From CAZNPW01 sp964575185 (GTDB taxonomy: Bacteria; Pseudomonadota; Alphaproteobacteria; Rhodobacterales; Rhodobacteraceae): a stretch of 58,427 nt of DNA. A program made the translations under genes and the position numbers. Location of the stretch: NCBI GenBank assembly GCA_964575185.1, contig CAZNPW010000016.1, positions 1 to 58,427 on the forward strand. The letters are read 5' to 3'. Under the pieces are notes generated by a model. The model saw only the letters and a program-made list of their open reading frames with translations. It was not told the origin of the DNA and did no database searches. Positions 1-8,923 of the stretch are shown in pieces; position 1 is the stretch's first letter, and every line of letters starts with the position of its first letter.

Positions 1-1
1 G

Positions 2-2104
2 TCCTTCGGGCTGGAGATGCACCTGCTGACGCCCGGGGAGGCGCGGGATCTCTGGCCGCTGATGCAGGTGGAGGATGTCGTCGGCGCGGCGTTCCTGCCG
101 ACCGACGGGCAGGCGAACCCGTCCGACATCACGCTGTCGCTGGCCAAGGGCGCGCGCATGGCCGGGGCGCGGATCGTCGAGGACTGCGCGGTGCGGTCGG
201 TGACGGTCGAGGGCGGGGTGGTGCGGGGGGTGGTGACCGACCACGGCCCCGTCGCGTGCGAAAAGGTCGTGGTCTGCGCGGGCATGTGGACGCGGGCGCT
301 CTGCGCCACGCTCGGCGTCAACGTGCCCCTGGTGCCGGTGGAGCACCAGTATCTCGTCACCGAACCGATCCCCGGCGTCACGCCCACGCTGCCCACCCTC
401 CGCGACCCCGACCGGCTGACCTACTGGAAGGAGGAGGTCGGCGGCCTGGTGATGGGCGGCTATGAACCCAACCCCAAGCTCTGGCGCGACGGGTCGGTGC
501 CCGAGGGGTTCCATTTCCAGCTGCTCGACACCGACATCGACCATTTCACCCCGATCATGGAGCAGGCGCTCGGCCGGGTGCCCGCGCTGGCGGAGGCGGG
601 GGTGAAGCAGTGGATCAACGGGGCCGAGAGTTTCACCCCCGACGGCATGTTCATCCTGGGCGAGGCACCGGAGCAGCCGGGGGTGTTCGTCGGCGCGGGG
701 TTCAACGCCTTCGGCATCGCATCGGGCGGGGGCGCGGGGATGTGCCTGGCCGAATGGGTCGCGCGGGGCGAGGCGCCCTTCGACCTCTGGCCCGCCGACA
801 TCCGCCGCTTCGGGCGCCCGCATGTCGACACCGACTGGATCCGCAGGCGCACCTGCGAGGCCTACGGCAAGCACTACACGATGGCCTGGCCGGGGGAGGA
901 GCACGCCTCGGCCCGCCCCAGCCGCATCTCGCCGCTCTATGAGCGGCTGCGCGCCGCGGGGGCGGTCTTCGGCGAGAAGCTGGGCTGGGAGCGGCCGAAC
1001 TGGTTCGCGGTCCCGGGCGAGGCGGCGCGCGACACCTACACCTGGGGCCGACCGAACTGGCACGCCGCGGTCGGGCGCGAGCACCGTGCGGCGCGCGAGG
1101 CGGCGGCGCTGTTCGACCAGACCTCCTTCGCCAAGTTCGTGCTGAAGGGGCCGGACGCCTGCGCCGCCCTGCAGTGGATCTGCGCAGCCGACGTGGACCG
1201 GCCCGTGGGGAGCCTGATCTACACCCAGATGCTGAACGACCGCGGCGGGATCGAGGCCGACGTGACGGTCTTCCGCCGGGCTGCGGGGGAATACTACATC
1301 GTCACCGGCACCGGCTTTGCCACGCGCGACTTCGACTGGATCGCGCGGAACATCCCCGCGGGGATGCACGCGCAGCTGGTGGACGTGACTTCGGGCGCGG
1401 CGGTCCTGTCGCTGATGGGGCCGCGCGCGCGCGACATCCTGGCCGCCGTCACGCGGGCCGATGTGGGCAACGCGGCCTTTCCCTTCGGCACGGGCCGGGT
1501 GATCGGCATCGCCGGCGCGCCGGTGACGGCGCTGCGGGTCAGCTATGTGGGCGAGCTCGGGTGGGAGCTGCACGTGCCGGTCGAATCCGCCGTCGCCGTC
1601 CACGCGGCGCTGCACGCGGCGGGGGCTGCGCACGGCTTGGTCGACGCGGGTTACCGCGCGATCGAGACCTTGCGGCTGGAGAAGGGCTTCCGCGCCTGGG
1701 GGTCGGACATCGGGCCGGACCACACGCCCGACGAGGCGGGGCTGGGCTGGGCGGTCAAGATGGCCTCGGGCATCGCCTTCCGGGGCCGCGAGGCGGTCGC
1801 GGCGCAGCGGGCGGGGGGCGTGCGCAAGCGCCTGGCCACCTTTACCGCCGGACCGGACGTGATCCTGCACGGGCGCGAGACGATCTACCGCGACGGGGTG
1901 CGGGTGGGCTGGCTGGCCTCGGGCGGGTACGGCCACACGGTCGGGCGCGCGATCGGCCTGGGCTATGTGCGCGATCCCGGGGGCGTGACGTCCGACTTCG
2001 TGCTGGCGGGCCGCTATGAACTGGAGGTCGCCACCGAACGCGTCCCGGCCGAGGTCACGCTGCGGCCGCTCTACGACGCGGGCATGGCGCGGATGAAGGC
2101 CTGA
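2..2104 (+). CDS. FAD-dependent demethylating dehydrogenase with GcvT domain, 5' end missing
   Basis: The frame is open from base 2 with no start, so about 700 C-terminal residues are present and the gene begins outside the window. The first ~270 visible residues are the later part of a DAO-type FAD oxidoreductase (GFNAFGIASGGGAG near residue 240). From about residue 330 onward it reads as a GcvT/aminomethyltransferase domain (SYVGELGWELHVP, GYRAIETLRLEKG). This architecture is that of dimethylglycine and sarcosine dehydrogenases, which oxidatively demethylate N-methylglycines and pass the one-carbon unit to tetrahydrofolate. The exact substrate cannot be told. It converges on the kinase gene with 6 bases between stops. 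The missing N-terminus should carry the dinucleotide-binding GxGxxG. Confidence 0.85.
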   Translation, partial: SFGLEMHLLTPGEARDLWPLMQVEDVVGAAFLPTDGQANPSDITLSLAKGARMAGARIVEDCAVRSVTVEGGVVRGVVTDHGPVACEKVVVCAGMWTRALCATLGVNVPLVPVEHQYLVTEPIPGVTPTLPTLRDPDRLTYWKEEVGGLVMGGYEPNPKLWRDGSVPEGFHFQLLDTDIDHFTPIMEQALGRVPALAEAGVKQWINGAESFTPDGMFILGEAPEQPGVFVGAGFNAFGIASGGGAGMCLAEWVARGEAPFDLWPADIRRFGRPHVDTDWIRRRTCEAYGKHYTMAWPGEEHASARPSRISPLYERLRAAGAVFGEKLGWERPNWFAVPGEAARDTYTWGRPNWHAAVGREHRAAREAAALFDQTSFAKFVLKGPDACAALQWICAADVDRPVGSLIYTQMLNDRGGIEADVTVFRRAAGEYYIVTGTGFATRDFDWIARNIPAGMHAQLVDVTSGAAVLSLMGPRARDILAAVTRADVGNAAFPFGTGRVIGIAGAPVTALRVSYVGELGWELHVPVESAVAVHAALHAAGAAHGLVDAGYRAIETLRLEKGFRAWGSDIGPDHTPDEAGLGWAVKMASGIAFRGREAVAAQRAGGVRKRLATFTAGPDVILHGRETIYRDGVRVGWLASGGYGHTVGRAIGLGYVRDPGGVTSDFVLAGRYELEVATERVPAEVTLRPLYDAGMARMKA

Positions 2105-2110
2105 CGCCGC

Positions 2111-3565
2111 TCAGCCCGGCGCGGGCAGCAGCGCCGCGAACCGCGCCCGGCGGTCGGGCATCGGCCCGGCCAGCGCCGCGTCGGGGTCCACCACCGCCTG
2201 GGGCGGGTCGCGGCGCAGAAGGGTCTCCACCGCCGCGCCCGCGGCGACGGCGGCGAGCCGCGCCGCCCCCGCCGGCCCGGCGATGGCCGCCCCGGCGGGC
2301 AGCTCCAGCGGCCGGTCCAGTGCGGTCGCGAGCAGCCGCACCCACAGCCCGCTGCGCGTGCCGCCGCCCACCGCGGCCAGCCGGTCGGCCCGCGCCCCCA
2401 CAGCGCGCTGCACCGCCACGCAGTCGACGATCTGGAAGGCCACGCCCTCCATCGTCGCGTAGGCCAGCATCGCGGGCGTCACGCCCGGATGCAGCCCGTC
2501 GATCCGCGCCCGGGCGTCGGGGCGGTTCAAGGGCGTGCGGATGCCGGTGATCGCGGGCAGCACGACGGGGGCCGCCGCGCGCTCTGCCGCCGTCAGCGCC
2601 TCGGCCGCCGCCGCAAGCTCCGGCACCGCCCGTCCGGTCAGCCCCGCGACCCAGTCGAGCGCCTGCGTCGCCGCCATCACCACGCCCATCGACAGGAAGG
2701 CCCCGGGGACGGCATGGGCCGAGGTCAGGATCGCGCGCTCCGGCCCCGGGTGGAAGGCCGCGTCGACGATGCAGGCCACGCCCGAGGTGCCGATCGTCAG
2801 CACCGCATCCCCGGGCCGCGCGGCCCCGCTGCCCAGCGTCGAGCCCATGTTGTCGCCCGCCCCCGCCGCGACGGGCAGGCCCGCCCGCATCCCCCAGCGC
2901 GCCGCGAGCGCCGGGCGCAACCCGCCCGCGGCGGCCCAGCCGTGCGTGACGGGCGGCAGGTGCGCGGGGTCCCATCCGGCGGCCGCGCAGAGCCCGGCGT
3001 CCCACCGGCCCGCCGCCACGTCGAAAAGCTGCGTGCCGCCCGCGTCGGTCGGCTCGGTCGCGACCTCGCCGGTCAGGGCGAGCCGGACGTAGTCCTTCGT
3101 CAGCATCAGCATCCGCGCCCGGGCGACGGTCGCGGGTTCGTGCCGGGCCAGCCACATCAGCTTCGGCGCCGTCAGCCCCGGGTCGGGCGCGCCGTTGGTG
3201 ACGCGCCCGATGTCCGGCCGCCGCGCCAGAAGCTCGGCGCATTCGGCCAGCGCGCGCTGGTCGTTCCACAGGATCGCCGGGCGCAGCGGGCGCAGGTCGG
3301 CGTCGAGCAGCAGCGCCGCGAGCATCTGCCCCGACAGTCCGAGGCCCGCCACGCCCGCCATCAGGCCGGGCCTGTCCGCCGCCAGCCGGTCGAGGCAGGC
3401 GAAGGTCGCGTCCACCCACAGGTCCGCGTCCTGCTCGCTCCACCCGACCCGCGGGATCGACACCGCGACGGGCACCGCGGCCTCGGCCAGCACGCGGGCC
3501 GCGTCCTCCATCAGCACCGCCTTGATGCCGGACGTGCCGAGGTCGATGCCGATCTGCAGGGTCAT
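2111..3565 (-). CDS. FGGY-family carbohydrate kinase (xylulokinase-like)
   Basis: 484 residues, normal length for FGGY kinases. The N-terminus has the phosphate-binding signature IGIDLGTSGIKAV, and GAGDNMGS near residue 240 carries the catalytic Asp. Later glycine-rich nucleotide-binding segments (TIGTSG, VGGGTRSGLW) are present. It should phosphorylate a sugar or polyol-derived ketose in the cytosol. The ATG overlaps the stop of the upstream SorC-type regulator (ATGA), so it is the last gene of the leftward solute-binding protein, permease, permease, regulator, kinase operon. It looks most like xylulokinase, but FGGY specificity cannot be read from sequence. Confidence 0.85.
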   Translation of the reverse strand: MTLQIGIDLGTSGIKAVLMEDAARVLAEAAVPVAVSIPRVGWSEQDADLWVDATFACLDRLAADRPGLMAGVAGLGLSGQMLAALLLDADLRPLRPAILWNDQRALAECAELLARRPDIGRVTNGAPDPGLTAPKLMWLARHEPATVARARMLMLTKDYVRLALTGEVATEPTDAGGTQLFDVAAGRWDAGLCAAAGWDPAHLPPVTHGWAAAGGLRPALAARWGMRAGLPVAAGAGDNMGSTLGSGAARPGDAVLTIGTSGVACIVDAAFHPGPERAILTSAHAVPGAFLSMGVVMAATQALDWVAGLTGRAVPELAAAAEALTAAERAAAPVVLPAITGIRTPLNRPDARARIDGLHPGVTPAMLAYATMEGVAFQIVDCVAVQRAVGARADRLAAVGGGTRSGLWVRLLATALDRPLELPAGAAIAGPAGAARLAAVAAGAAVETLLRRDPPQAVVDPDAALAGPMPDRRARFAALLPAPG

Positions 3566-4524
3566 CCCAGCAGCGCCACCGCCGTCGCCTCGTCGGTGAC
3601 GAAGGTGTTCACCAGCCCCAGCCCCAGCACCGCGCGGATCACCGGCACCTTGTGCGCCCCGCCCGCCGCCAGGATGACGTTGCGGATCGCCGCGAGGTCG
3701 CCGAGCCCCAGCCCGATCACCCGTTCGTTGATCGGATGGTCGATCGGCCGGCCCCGTGCGTCGATCACCGTGCCCAGGATGTCGCCCACCGCGCCCATCG
3801 CGCGCAGGTCGTCGGCGGTCGTGTCGGACGGCAGCCCGTCGCGCATCAGCAGCGACCGGGGCGAGATGTCGCCCGCCGCCATCGCCATCGCGTCCACCCG
3901 GCGCAGCTTCGTCAGCACCTCGCGGAAGACGTCGAGCTGCATGATCGTGTCGCGGCTGTCGCGGCTGCCGGCGTAGAGCGGCGCGGTGAAGTAGCTGTGC
4001 TGCGCGCCCAGCAGGTCGGCGAGCCGCGTCGTGATCTCGAAGCTGTTCAGGTCGGACCCGCGCGTGAGGCCGCCCATCACGCTGATGACCTCGAGGTCCG
4101 GGCGCGGGAAGGCCGCGACGAAGCGGGTGGCGAGGTTCAGCGTCCCCCCCCAGGACATGCCGAACAGCCTGACCGCGGGGTCGGCCAGGACGTCGGACAG
4201 AAGGTTGCCCAGCGCGGCACCCACGATCATCTGCACGTCGCGCGCCGCTTCGGGGGCGGGCGCGACATAGGCCGTGGCCAGCCCGAACCTGTCGCAGAGC
4301 CGCCCCTCCAGTTCGGCGCAGGCGGCGAAGGCGGTGTTGAAGGTGATCCGCACCAGCCCCGACCGCCGCGCCTCGCTCAGCGCCTTGTTGACCCGCAGGC
4401 GCGTCACGCCCAGCTTCTGCGCGACCTGTTCCTGCGTCAGCTCCTCGACATGGTAGGCCCAGGCGACGCGGGCGAGGAAGCGCTCCTCGGCGTTCACGGT
4501 GGGCAGCTTGGGCGGGCGGGCCAT
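3562..4524 (-). CDS. SorC/DeoR-type sugar-binding transcriptional regulator
   Basis: 320 residues. The N-terminal ~60 residues hold a helix-turn-helix (ELTQEQVAQKLGVTRLRVNK). The rest is the SorC-type sugar-phosphate sensor domain (GMSWGGTLN, VISVMGG, GAVGDILG, AGGAHKVPVIRAVL). Such regulators bind a phosphorylated sugar and control their own catabolic operon. It lies 16 bases after the second permease gene and overlaps the kinase start by 4 bases, so it is cotranscribed with the genes it probably controls. EryD of erythritol operons has the same SorC-plus-FGGY-kinase arrangement. A candidate operator is the palindrome at 7805-7818. Confidence 0.85.
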   Translation of the reverse strand: MARPPKLPTVNAEERFLARVAWAYHVEELTQEQVAQKLGVTRLRVNKALSEARRSGLVRITFNTAFAACAELEGRLCDRFGLATAYVAPAPEAARDVQMIVGAALGNLLSDVLADPAVRLFGMSWGGTLNLATRFVAAFPRPDLEVISVMGGLTRGSDLNSFEITTRLADLLGAQHSYFTAPLYAGSRDSRDTIMQLDVFREVLTKLRRVDAMAMAAGDISPRSLLMRDGLPSDTTADDLRAMGAVGDILGTVIDARGRPIDHPINERVIGLGLGDLAAIRNVILAAGGAHKVPVIRAVLGLGLVNTFVTDEATAVALLG

Positions 4525-4540
4525 GCCTGCTTGCCCGCGC

Positions 4541-5368
4541 CTACTTCACCGCGCCCATGGTCAGCCCGCGCACGAGGTGCTTCGACGCGAGCAGCGCGAA
4601 GATCAGCACCGGGATCACGATCAGCGTCGCGGTCGCCATGATCTTTCCGTAGGGCACGTCATAGCCTTCCATGAAGGTGATCGCCATCGCGGGCGCGGTC
4701 TTGGCGTTCTTGGGGGCCAGGATGTAAGCGAACAGCAGCTCGTTCCACGAGAGGATGAACGACAGGATGCCGCTGACCGCAACCCCCGGCATGGCCAGCG
4801 GCAGGCAGATCGACCGGAAGATCCGCCATTGCGACGCGCCTTCCAACAGCGCCGCCTCGTCGAGCTCGCGCGGGATGGAGCGGAACTGGTCGGTGCAGAT
4901 CCAGATCACGATCGGCAGGGTGAAGGTCAGATACATCAGGATCAGCGCAAGATAGGTGTCGCGCAGGCCGAGCTCGCGCGCGATGAGGAACACCGGGAAG
5001 GCGAGCACCACGGGGCTGACGAAGCGGTTGGTGATGAACCAGAACCACAGGTCCTGCTTGCCGCGGAACTCGAACCGCGCCAGCGCGTAGGCGGCCGGGC
5101 AGCCGAGCAGGATGGCCAGAACCGTCGTCGCCGTCGCCACGATCAGCGAGTTGATCAGCGACGCGCCGACGCGGTCGACGAACAGCACCTCCCGATAGTT
5201 GGAAAGGGTCGGCGTGAACCACCACAGCGGCGGGTCGGACAGCGCCACGACCTGCGTCTTCAGGCTGGTCGTGACCATCCAGTAGAAGGGAAAGATGCAG
5301 AACAGGCCGATCAGCGCCAGCACCGCGCCTTCGGCCCACAGACTGCGCGTCGGGACGGGGGCGGCCAT
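4541..5368 (-). CDS. Carbohydrate ABC transporter permease, MalG-type
   Basis: 275 residues with about six hydrophobic helices and the cytoplasmic EAA loop that contacts the ATPase (ELDEAALLEGASQWRIFRSI). This is the second inner-membrane subunit of a CUT1-family importer. It starts directly after the stop of the other permease (stop at 5369-5371, start at 5368), which implies tight coupling and fixed stoichiometry. Its ATPase is not in this operon but is the first gene of the divergent operon at 7862. Confidence 0.92.
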   Translation of the reverse strand: MAAPVPTRSLWAEGAVLALIGLFCIFPFYWMVTTSLKTQVVALSDPPLWWFTPTLSNYREVLFVDRVGASLINSLIVATATTVLAILLGCPAAYALARFEFRGKQDLWFWFITNRFVSPVVLAFPVFLIARELGLRDTYLALILMYLTFTLPIVIWICTDQFRSIPRELDEAALLEGASQWRIFRSICLPLAMPGVAVSGILSFILSWNELLFAYILAPKNAKTAPAMAITFMEGYDVPYGKIMATATLIVIPVLIFALLASKHLVRGLTMGAVK

Positions 5369-6247
5369 TCAGCGGACCTCGCGGTAGAACAGGCGGATGT
5401 AGAGCCGCGCGAGCACGATGGTGATCGCCAGCATGATGATCGACTGTGCGGCGGCCAGGCCGATGTCGAACTCGCGGTTGCCGACGCGCTCGATCAGGAT
5501 GGCGATGAACTCGGTCGCGTTGCCGGGGCCGCCGCGCGTCATGGTGAAGACCATGTCGAACAGCTTCAGCGTGTCGGCGGTGCGCAGGATCAGGACGGCC
5601 ACGAGGCTCGGGACCAGGAAGGGCAGCTGCACGAAGCGCAGCACCGTCCAGGGCGACTTCGTCTCGAGCGTCGCGGCCTCCTCGATCTCGGGCGGGACGG
5701 TCGACAGGCCCGCCAGCAGCACAAGCGCGACGAAGGGCGTCCATTGCCAGATGTCCCACAGGATCACGGCGATGAAGGCGTTGGTCGGGTCGCCGATGAA
5801 GTTGACGGGCGCCACCCCCACCCAGCCGAGCATCTGGTTCACCACGCCGTATTTCTGGTTCAGCATCACCTGCGCCAGCAGGCCCACGACGGCATAGGTC
5901 GTGGCCATCGGCAGGACCAGCGAGAGCCGCGTCAGGGTCTTCCACAGCGTCAGGCCGGGGCGGTGCAGCACCAGCGCGATGGCAAGCCCCAGCGCGATCT
6001 GCACCGGCACGGCGATGACGAACAGAAGCGCCGTCCGCCCGATCGCTTCCCAGAAGGTGCCGTCGGTCAGCACCCGGACGTAGTTGTCGAGGCCGACCCA
6101 GCGTTGCCGCGCAAGCTGCGTCAGGTTGAAGTCGTGCAGCGACTTCCACACCGCGTAAAGCAGCGGCGCGATGCCGACCGTGGCCAGGGCCGCGACGGCG
6201 GGTCCGATGAAGGCGGCGATGGTGCGGCGGGGGACGCGCAGGGTCAT
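5369..6247 (-). CDS. Carbohydrate ABC transporter permease, MalF-type
   Basis: 292 residues with six or more membrane helices and the EAA loop (PPEIEEAATLETKSPWTVLR). It pairs with the permease downstream to form the translocation channel of a CUT1 sugar importer. The gap to the upstream solute-binding protein gene is 184 bases and filled by four 36-bp hairpin repeats (6290-6433), which may lower permease expression relative to the binding protein. Confidence 0.92.
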   Translation of the reverse strand: MTLRVPRRTIAAFIGPAVAALATVGIAPLLYAVWKSLHDFNLTQLARQRWVGLDNYVRVLTDGTFWEAIGRTALLFVIAVPVQIALGLAIALVLHRPGLTLWKTLTRLSLVLPMATTYAVVGLLAQVMLNQKYGVVNQMLGWVGVAPVNFIGDPTNAFIAVILWDIWQWTPFVALVLLAGLSTVPPEIEEAATLETKSPWTVLRFVQLPFLVPSLVAVLILRTADTLKLFDMVFTMTRGGPGNATEFIAILIERVGNREFDIGLAAAQSIIMLAITIVLARLYIRLFYREVR

Positions 6248-6289
6248 GGGCCGGCCTTTCGGGCGTGCCCCGGCCCGGACGCCGGGCCA

Positions 6290-6433
6290 GGGGGAGGCCT
6301 CGGCCTCCGCCGGGGCGCGTCGGTCGGGGGAGGCCCCGGCCTCCGCCGGGGCGCGTCGGTCGGGGGAGGCCCCGGCCTTCGCCGGGGCGCGTCGGTCGGG
6401 GGAGGCCCCGGCCTTCGCCGGGGCGCGTCGGTC
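6290..6433. repeat. Four tandem 36-bp hairpin repeats between binding-protein and permease genes
   Basis: Four head-to-tail 36-base copies at 6290-6325, 6326-6361, 6362-6397 and 6398-6433, differing at only a few positions. Each contains an inverted repeat, CCCCGGC, a 4-base loop (CTCC or TTCG-like), then GCCGGGG; copy 1 has one stem mismatch. The last copy runs into the stop codon of the binding-protein gene (6432-6434). In the mRNA this gives a row of stable stem-loops just after that stop. By analogy with the malE-malF REP array, it could protect the upstream message from 3' decay and reduce read-through. That role is inferred. Confidence 0.9.
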
Positions 6434-7763
6434 ATTGGGCCAGGGGCTTGCGGCCGTCGTAGTAGCCGGCTTCTTCCAGCACCGCCTCCGTCTGCGTGCC
6501 GATCTCGCGCGCGCCGTCTTCGACCGTGACCTCGCCCAGCATCATCTTGGTGCCGTATTCCTGCACGATCTCGGTGATCGCGGGCCATTCGGCGAAGCGC
6601 GGGCGGAACTCGGGCACGCCCTCCTGCCAGCTTTCGACCAGCGCGGGGATGAACTTGAACCTTTCGGCCCGCGCCGGGTCCGCGTAGGCCGACTGCCGCG
6701 CGGGCACCCCGCCAAGCTCGAGATACCGCCCGGCGTTCGCGGCCGAGGTCACCCACTGGATGAACAGCCAGCCCGCCGCCTGTTCGTTCGCGTCGGCCTG
6801 CGACGCGACGGCCAGGCTGAAGCCGCCCAGCGCGGGCTTGCGGCCCGCCGGACCGCTCGGCTCCGGGGCGACCTCGACGCAGTCGGCGACCTGGCTGGTC
6901 TCGGGGCTGACGACGGTGGAATAGAAGGCCGACCATTCGGTGATGAAGGCCACGTCGCCTTGCGCGAAGGCGTTCACCGTCTCGGCGTGGTCGTAGGCCA
7001 CGATGCCTTCGGGCATGAACTTCATCAGGTCCTGGCGGAACTGCAGGCCCGCCTGGCTTTCCGGGCTGTTCAGGTTCGACCGGAACTCGGGCGTCAGGAA
7101 GGACCCGCCGAAGGGCCAGAGGAACCGCGCGAAGCTGTCGGCGCTCTGCGTCTCGTTGCGCTTGGACTGCAGCGCGTAGGCATACTTGCCGTCCTTGGTC
7201 AGCGCCGGGCCGTAGGTATCCATCACCTCGGCCCACGTGGCCGGCGGCTTGTCGAAGCCCGCATCCTGCAACATGCAGCGGTTCCAGAACAGAAGGCCCG
7301 AGTAGTTGTCGAAGGGCAGCCCGTAGTTCACCCCGTTCCACGACCCGAAGGCGTCGAGCACCAGGGGAAAGAAGTCGTCCATCGCCAGCGCCGGGTCGGC
7401 GAGCGCGGGGTTCTTCGTGAAGGTCTCGGACGGCACGATCCAGCCGTTCTCGGCGAAGTTGCCGATCCACACCAGGTCGATCAGCGCGATGTCGAGGTCG
7501 CCCTGCGCCACGAAGTCGCGCACCTGCTCGCCCAGCGCGTTCTCGTAGGGCACGGTGGTGACGTTGACCTTGATCCCCGTCGCCGCCTCGAAATCGGGGA
7601 GCATCTGGATCGCGGCGTTGTATCCGGGCCGGTCGAGGAACAGCACTTCGAGTTCGGTCCCGGCGTAGGGCTTGGCCGCCTCCTCGAGCGTCCAGGCCTG
7701 GGCGCCGCCGGCCGTCGCGGCCAGCGCGAGCGCCAGCGCGCTCGTCTGCATCGTCCGTGTCAT
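6432..7763 (-). CDS. Carbohydrate ABC transporter solute-binding protein
   Basis: 443 residues, starting with a Sec signal peptide (hydrophobic core ALALALAATAGGAQA, cleavage near AQA-W). The mature part is a type-1 extracellular solute-binding protein (LEVLFLDRPGYN, DLDIALIDLVWIG, WSAFYSTV) of the CUT1 class that feeds MalFG-type permeases. First gene of the leftward operon, with a strong ribosome site (GGGAGG) 6-7 bases before the ATG. It is divergent from the ATPase gene across about 100 bases that must hold both promoters. Ligand unknown; the linked kinase, SDR and polyol-phosphate-type enzymes suggest a sugar alcohol or sugar. Confidence 0.92.
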   Translation of the reverse strand: MTRTMQTSALALALAATAGGAQAWTLEEAAKPYAGTELEVLFLDRPGYNAAIQMLPDFEAATGIKVNVTTVPYENALGEQVRDFVAQGDLDIALIDLVWIGNFAENGWIVPSETFTKNPALADPALAMDDFFPLVLDAFGSWNGVNYGLPFDNYSGLLFWNRCMLQDAGFDKPPATWAEVMDTYGPALTKDGKYAYALQSKRNETQSADSFARFLWPFGGSFLTPEFRSNLNSPESQAGLQFRQDLMKFMPEGIVAYDHAETVNAFAQGDVAFITEWSAFYSTVVSPETSQVADCVEVAPEPSGPAGRKPALGGFSLAVASQADANEQAAGWLFIQWVTSAANAGRYLELGGVPARQSAYADPARAERFKFIPALVESWQEGVPEFRPRFAEWPAITEIVQEYGTKMMLGEVTVEDGAREIGTQTEAVLEEAGYYDGRKPLAQ

Positions 7764-7804
7764 GTGAGCCTCCCAATGGCAGTTGGCGCGATTGATTCCA
7801 TTTG

Positions 7805-7818
7805 TATCGCCGACGATA
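7805..7818. promoter_or_regulatory. Candidate operator in the divergent sugar-operon promoter region
   Basis: Perfect inverted repeat TATCG-CCGA-CGATA in the 98-base gap between the divergent binding-protein and ATPase genes, surrounded by relatively AT-rich sequence. Its position would let one regulator, most simply the SorC-type protein encoded at 3562-4524, control both operons. The binding assignment is inference. Confidence 0.45.
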
Positions 7819-7861
7819 AGAATGTAACATGATGCCGGGATGTCAAGCGGAAGGTTGCGGC

Positions 7862-8923
7862 ATGGCCGGGGTGACGCTGGCGGGGGTCGACAAGCACTAT
7901 GGCGCGGCGCAGGCGCTGCACGGGATCACGCTCGACATCGCCGACGGCGAGTTCGCGGTCTTCGTCGGGCCGTCCGGTTGCGGCAAGTCCACGCTGCTGC
8001 GGGCGATCGCGGGGCTGGAAGACGTGTCGGGCGGCCGCATCGCCATCGGCGGGCGCGACGTCACCCGGCTTGCGCCCAGCGACCGCGACGTGGCCATGGT
8101 GTTCCAGAGCTATGCGCTCTATCCCCACATGACGGTGCGCGGGAACATGGATTTCGGGATGAAGGTCAACAACTTCGCCGTCGCCGACCGGCAGCGGCGG
8201 ATCGCCGACGCGGCGCGCATCCTGCAGCTTGAAGCCTATCTCGACCGCAAGCCCGCGCAACTGTCGGGCGGCCAGCGCCAGCGAGTCGCCATCGGCCGTG
8301 CCATCGTGAAGAACCCCGCGGTCTTCCTGTTCGACGAGCCGCTGTCGAACCTCGACGCGAAGCTGCGCGTGCAGATGCGGGTGGAGCTGGAGGCGCTGCA
8401 TCGCGAGCTTGCGGCGACGATGATCTACGTCACCCACGACCAGGTCGAGGCGATGACGATGGCCGACAAGATCGTCGTGCTGAACGCCGGGCGGGTGGAG
8501 CAGGTGGGCACGCCCATGGACCTTTACCACCACCCGCGGACCGAGTTCGTGGCAGGCTTCATCGGCGCGCCGGCGATGAACTTCCTGCCTGCGGGCGATG
8601 CGTCGGGCCGCCTGTCCAGCGCCGGGGTGTCCCTTGGCGTCGCGGCCCTGCCCGGCGTCGCGAAGATCGGCATCCGGCCCGAACATGTCGTCATCGCCTC
8701 TTCGGGCGGCGACCTGCCCGCGACCGTCACCCTGCGCGAGACGCTGGGGGGCGACGCCTACCTCTACCTGCGGCTTCAGGGCGGCCCGTCGCTCGTCGTG
8801 CGCGCCGACGGCGACACGCCGCTCGACCAGGGCGCGACGGTGAGCGTGACGTTGCCGCCGCACCGGCTGCACCAGTTCTCGTCCGACGGGCTGACCCTGA
8901 CCGCGACCGGGCGCGCCGCGTGA
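7862..8923 (+). CDS. Sugar ABC transporter ATP-binding protein, MalK/UgpC-type
   Basis: 353 residues from the ATG at 7862, chosen because GGAAGG lies 7 bases upstream; an in-frame ATG at 7829 has no ribosome site. Walker A is GPSGCGKST, the signature LSGGQRQR, Walker B FLFDEPLSNLD and the switch His is in THDQ. The C-terminal ~110 residues form the OB-fold regulatory domain of MalK-type ATPases. It powers the permease pair encoded leftward. Its stop overlaps the next gene's GTG start (GTGA), placing transport and catabolic enzymes in one transcript. Confidence 0.94.
   Translation: MAGVTLAGVDKHYGAAQALHGITLDIADGEFAVFVGPSGCGKSTLLRAIAGLEDVSGGRIAIGGRDVTRLAPSDRDVAMVFQSYALYPHMTVRGNMDFGMKVNNFAVADRQRRIADAARILQLEAYLDRKPAQLSGGQRQRVAIGRAIVKNPAVFLFDEPLSNLDAKLRVQMRVELEALHRELAATMIYVTHDQVEAMTMADKIVVLNAGRVEQVGTPMDLYHHPRTEFVAGFIGAPAMNFLPAGDASGRLSSAGVSLGVAALPGVAKIGIRPEHVVIASSGGDLPATVTLRETLGGDAYLYLRLQGGPSLVVRADGDTPLDQGATVSVTLPPHRLHQFSSDGLTLTATGRAA

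Noticed and set aside
6290..6433. Possible CRISPR array
   Set aside because: The 36-bp units are contiguous with no spacers, and no cas genes are present. They are tandem hairpin repeats.
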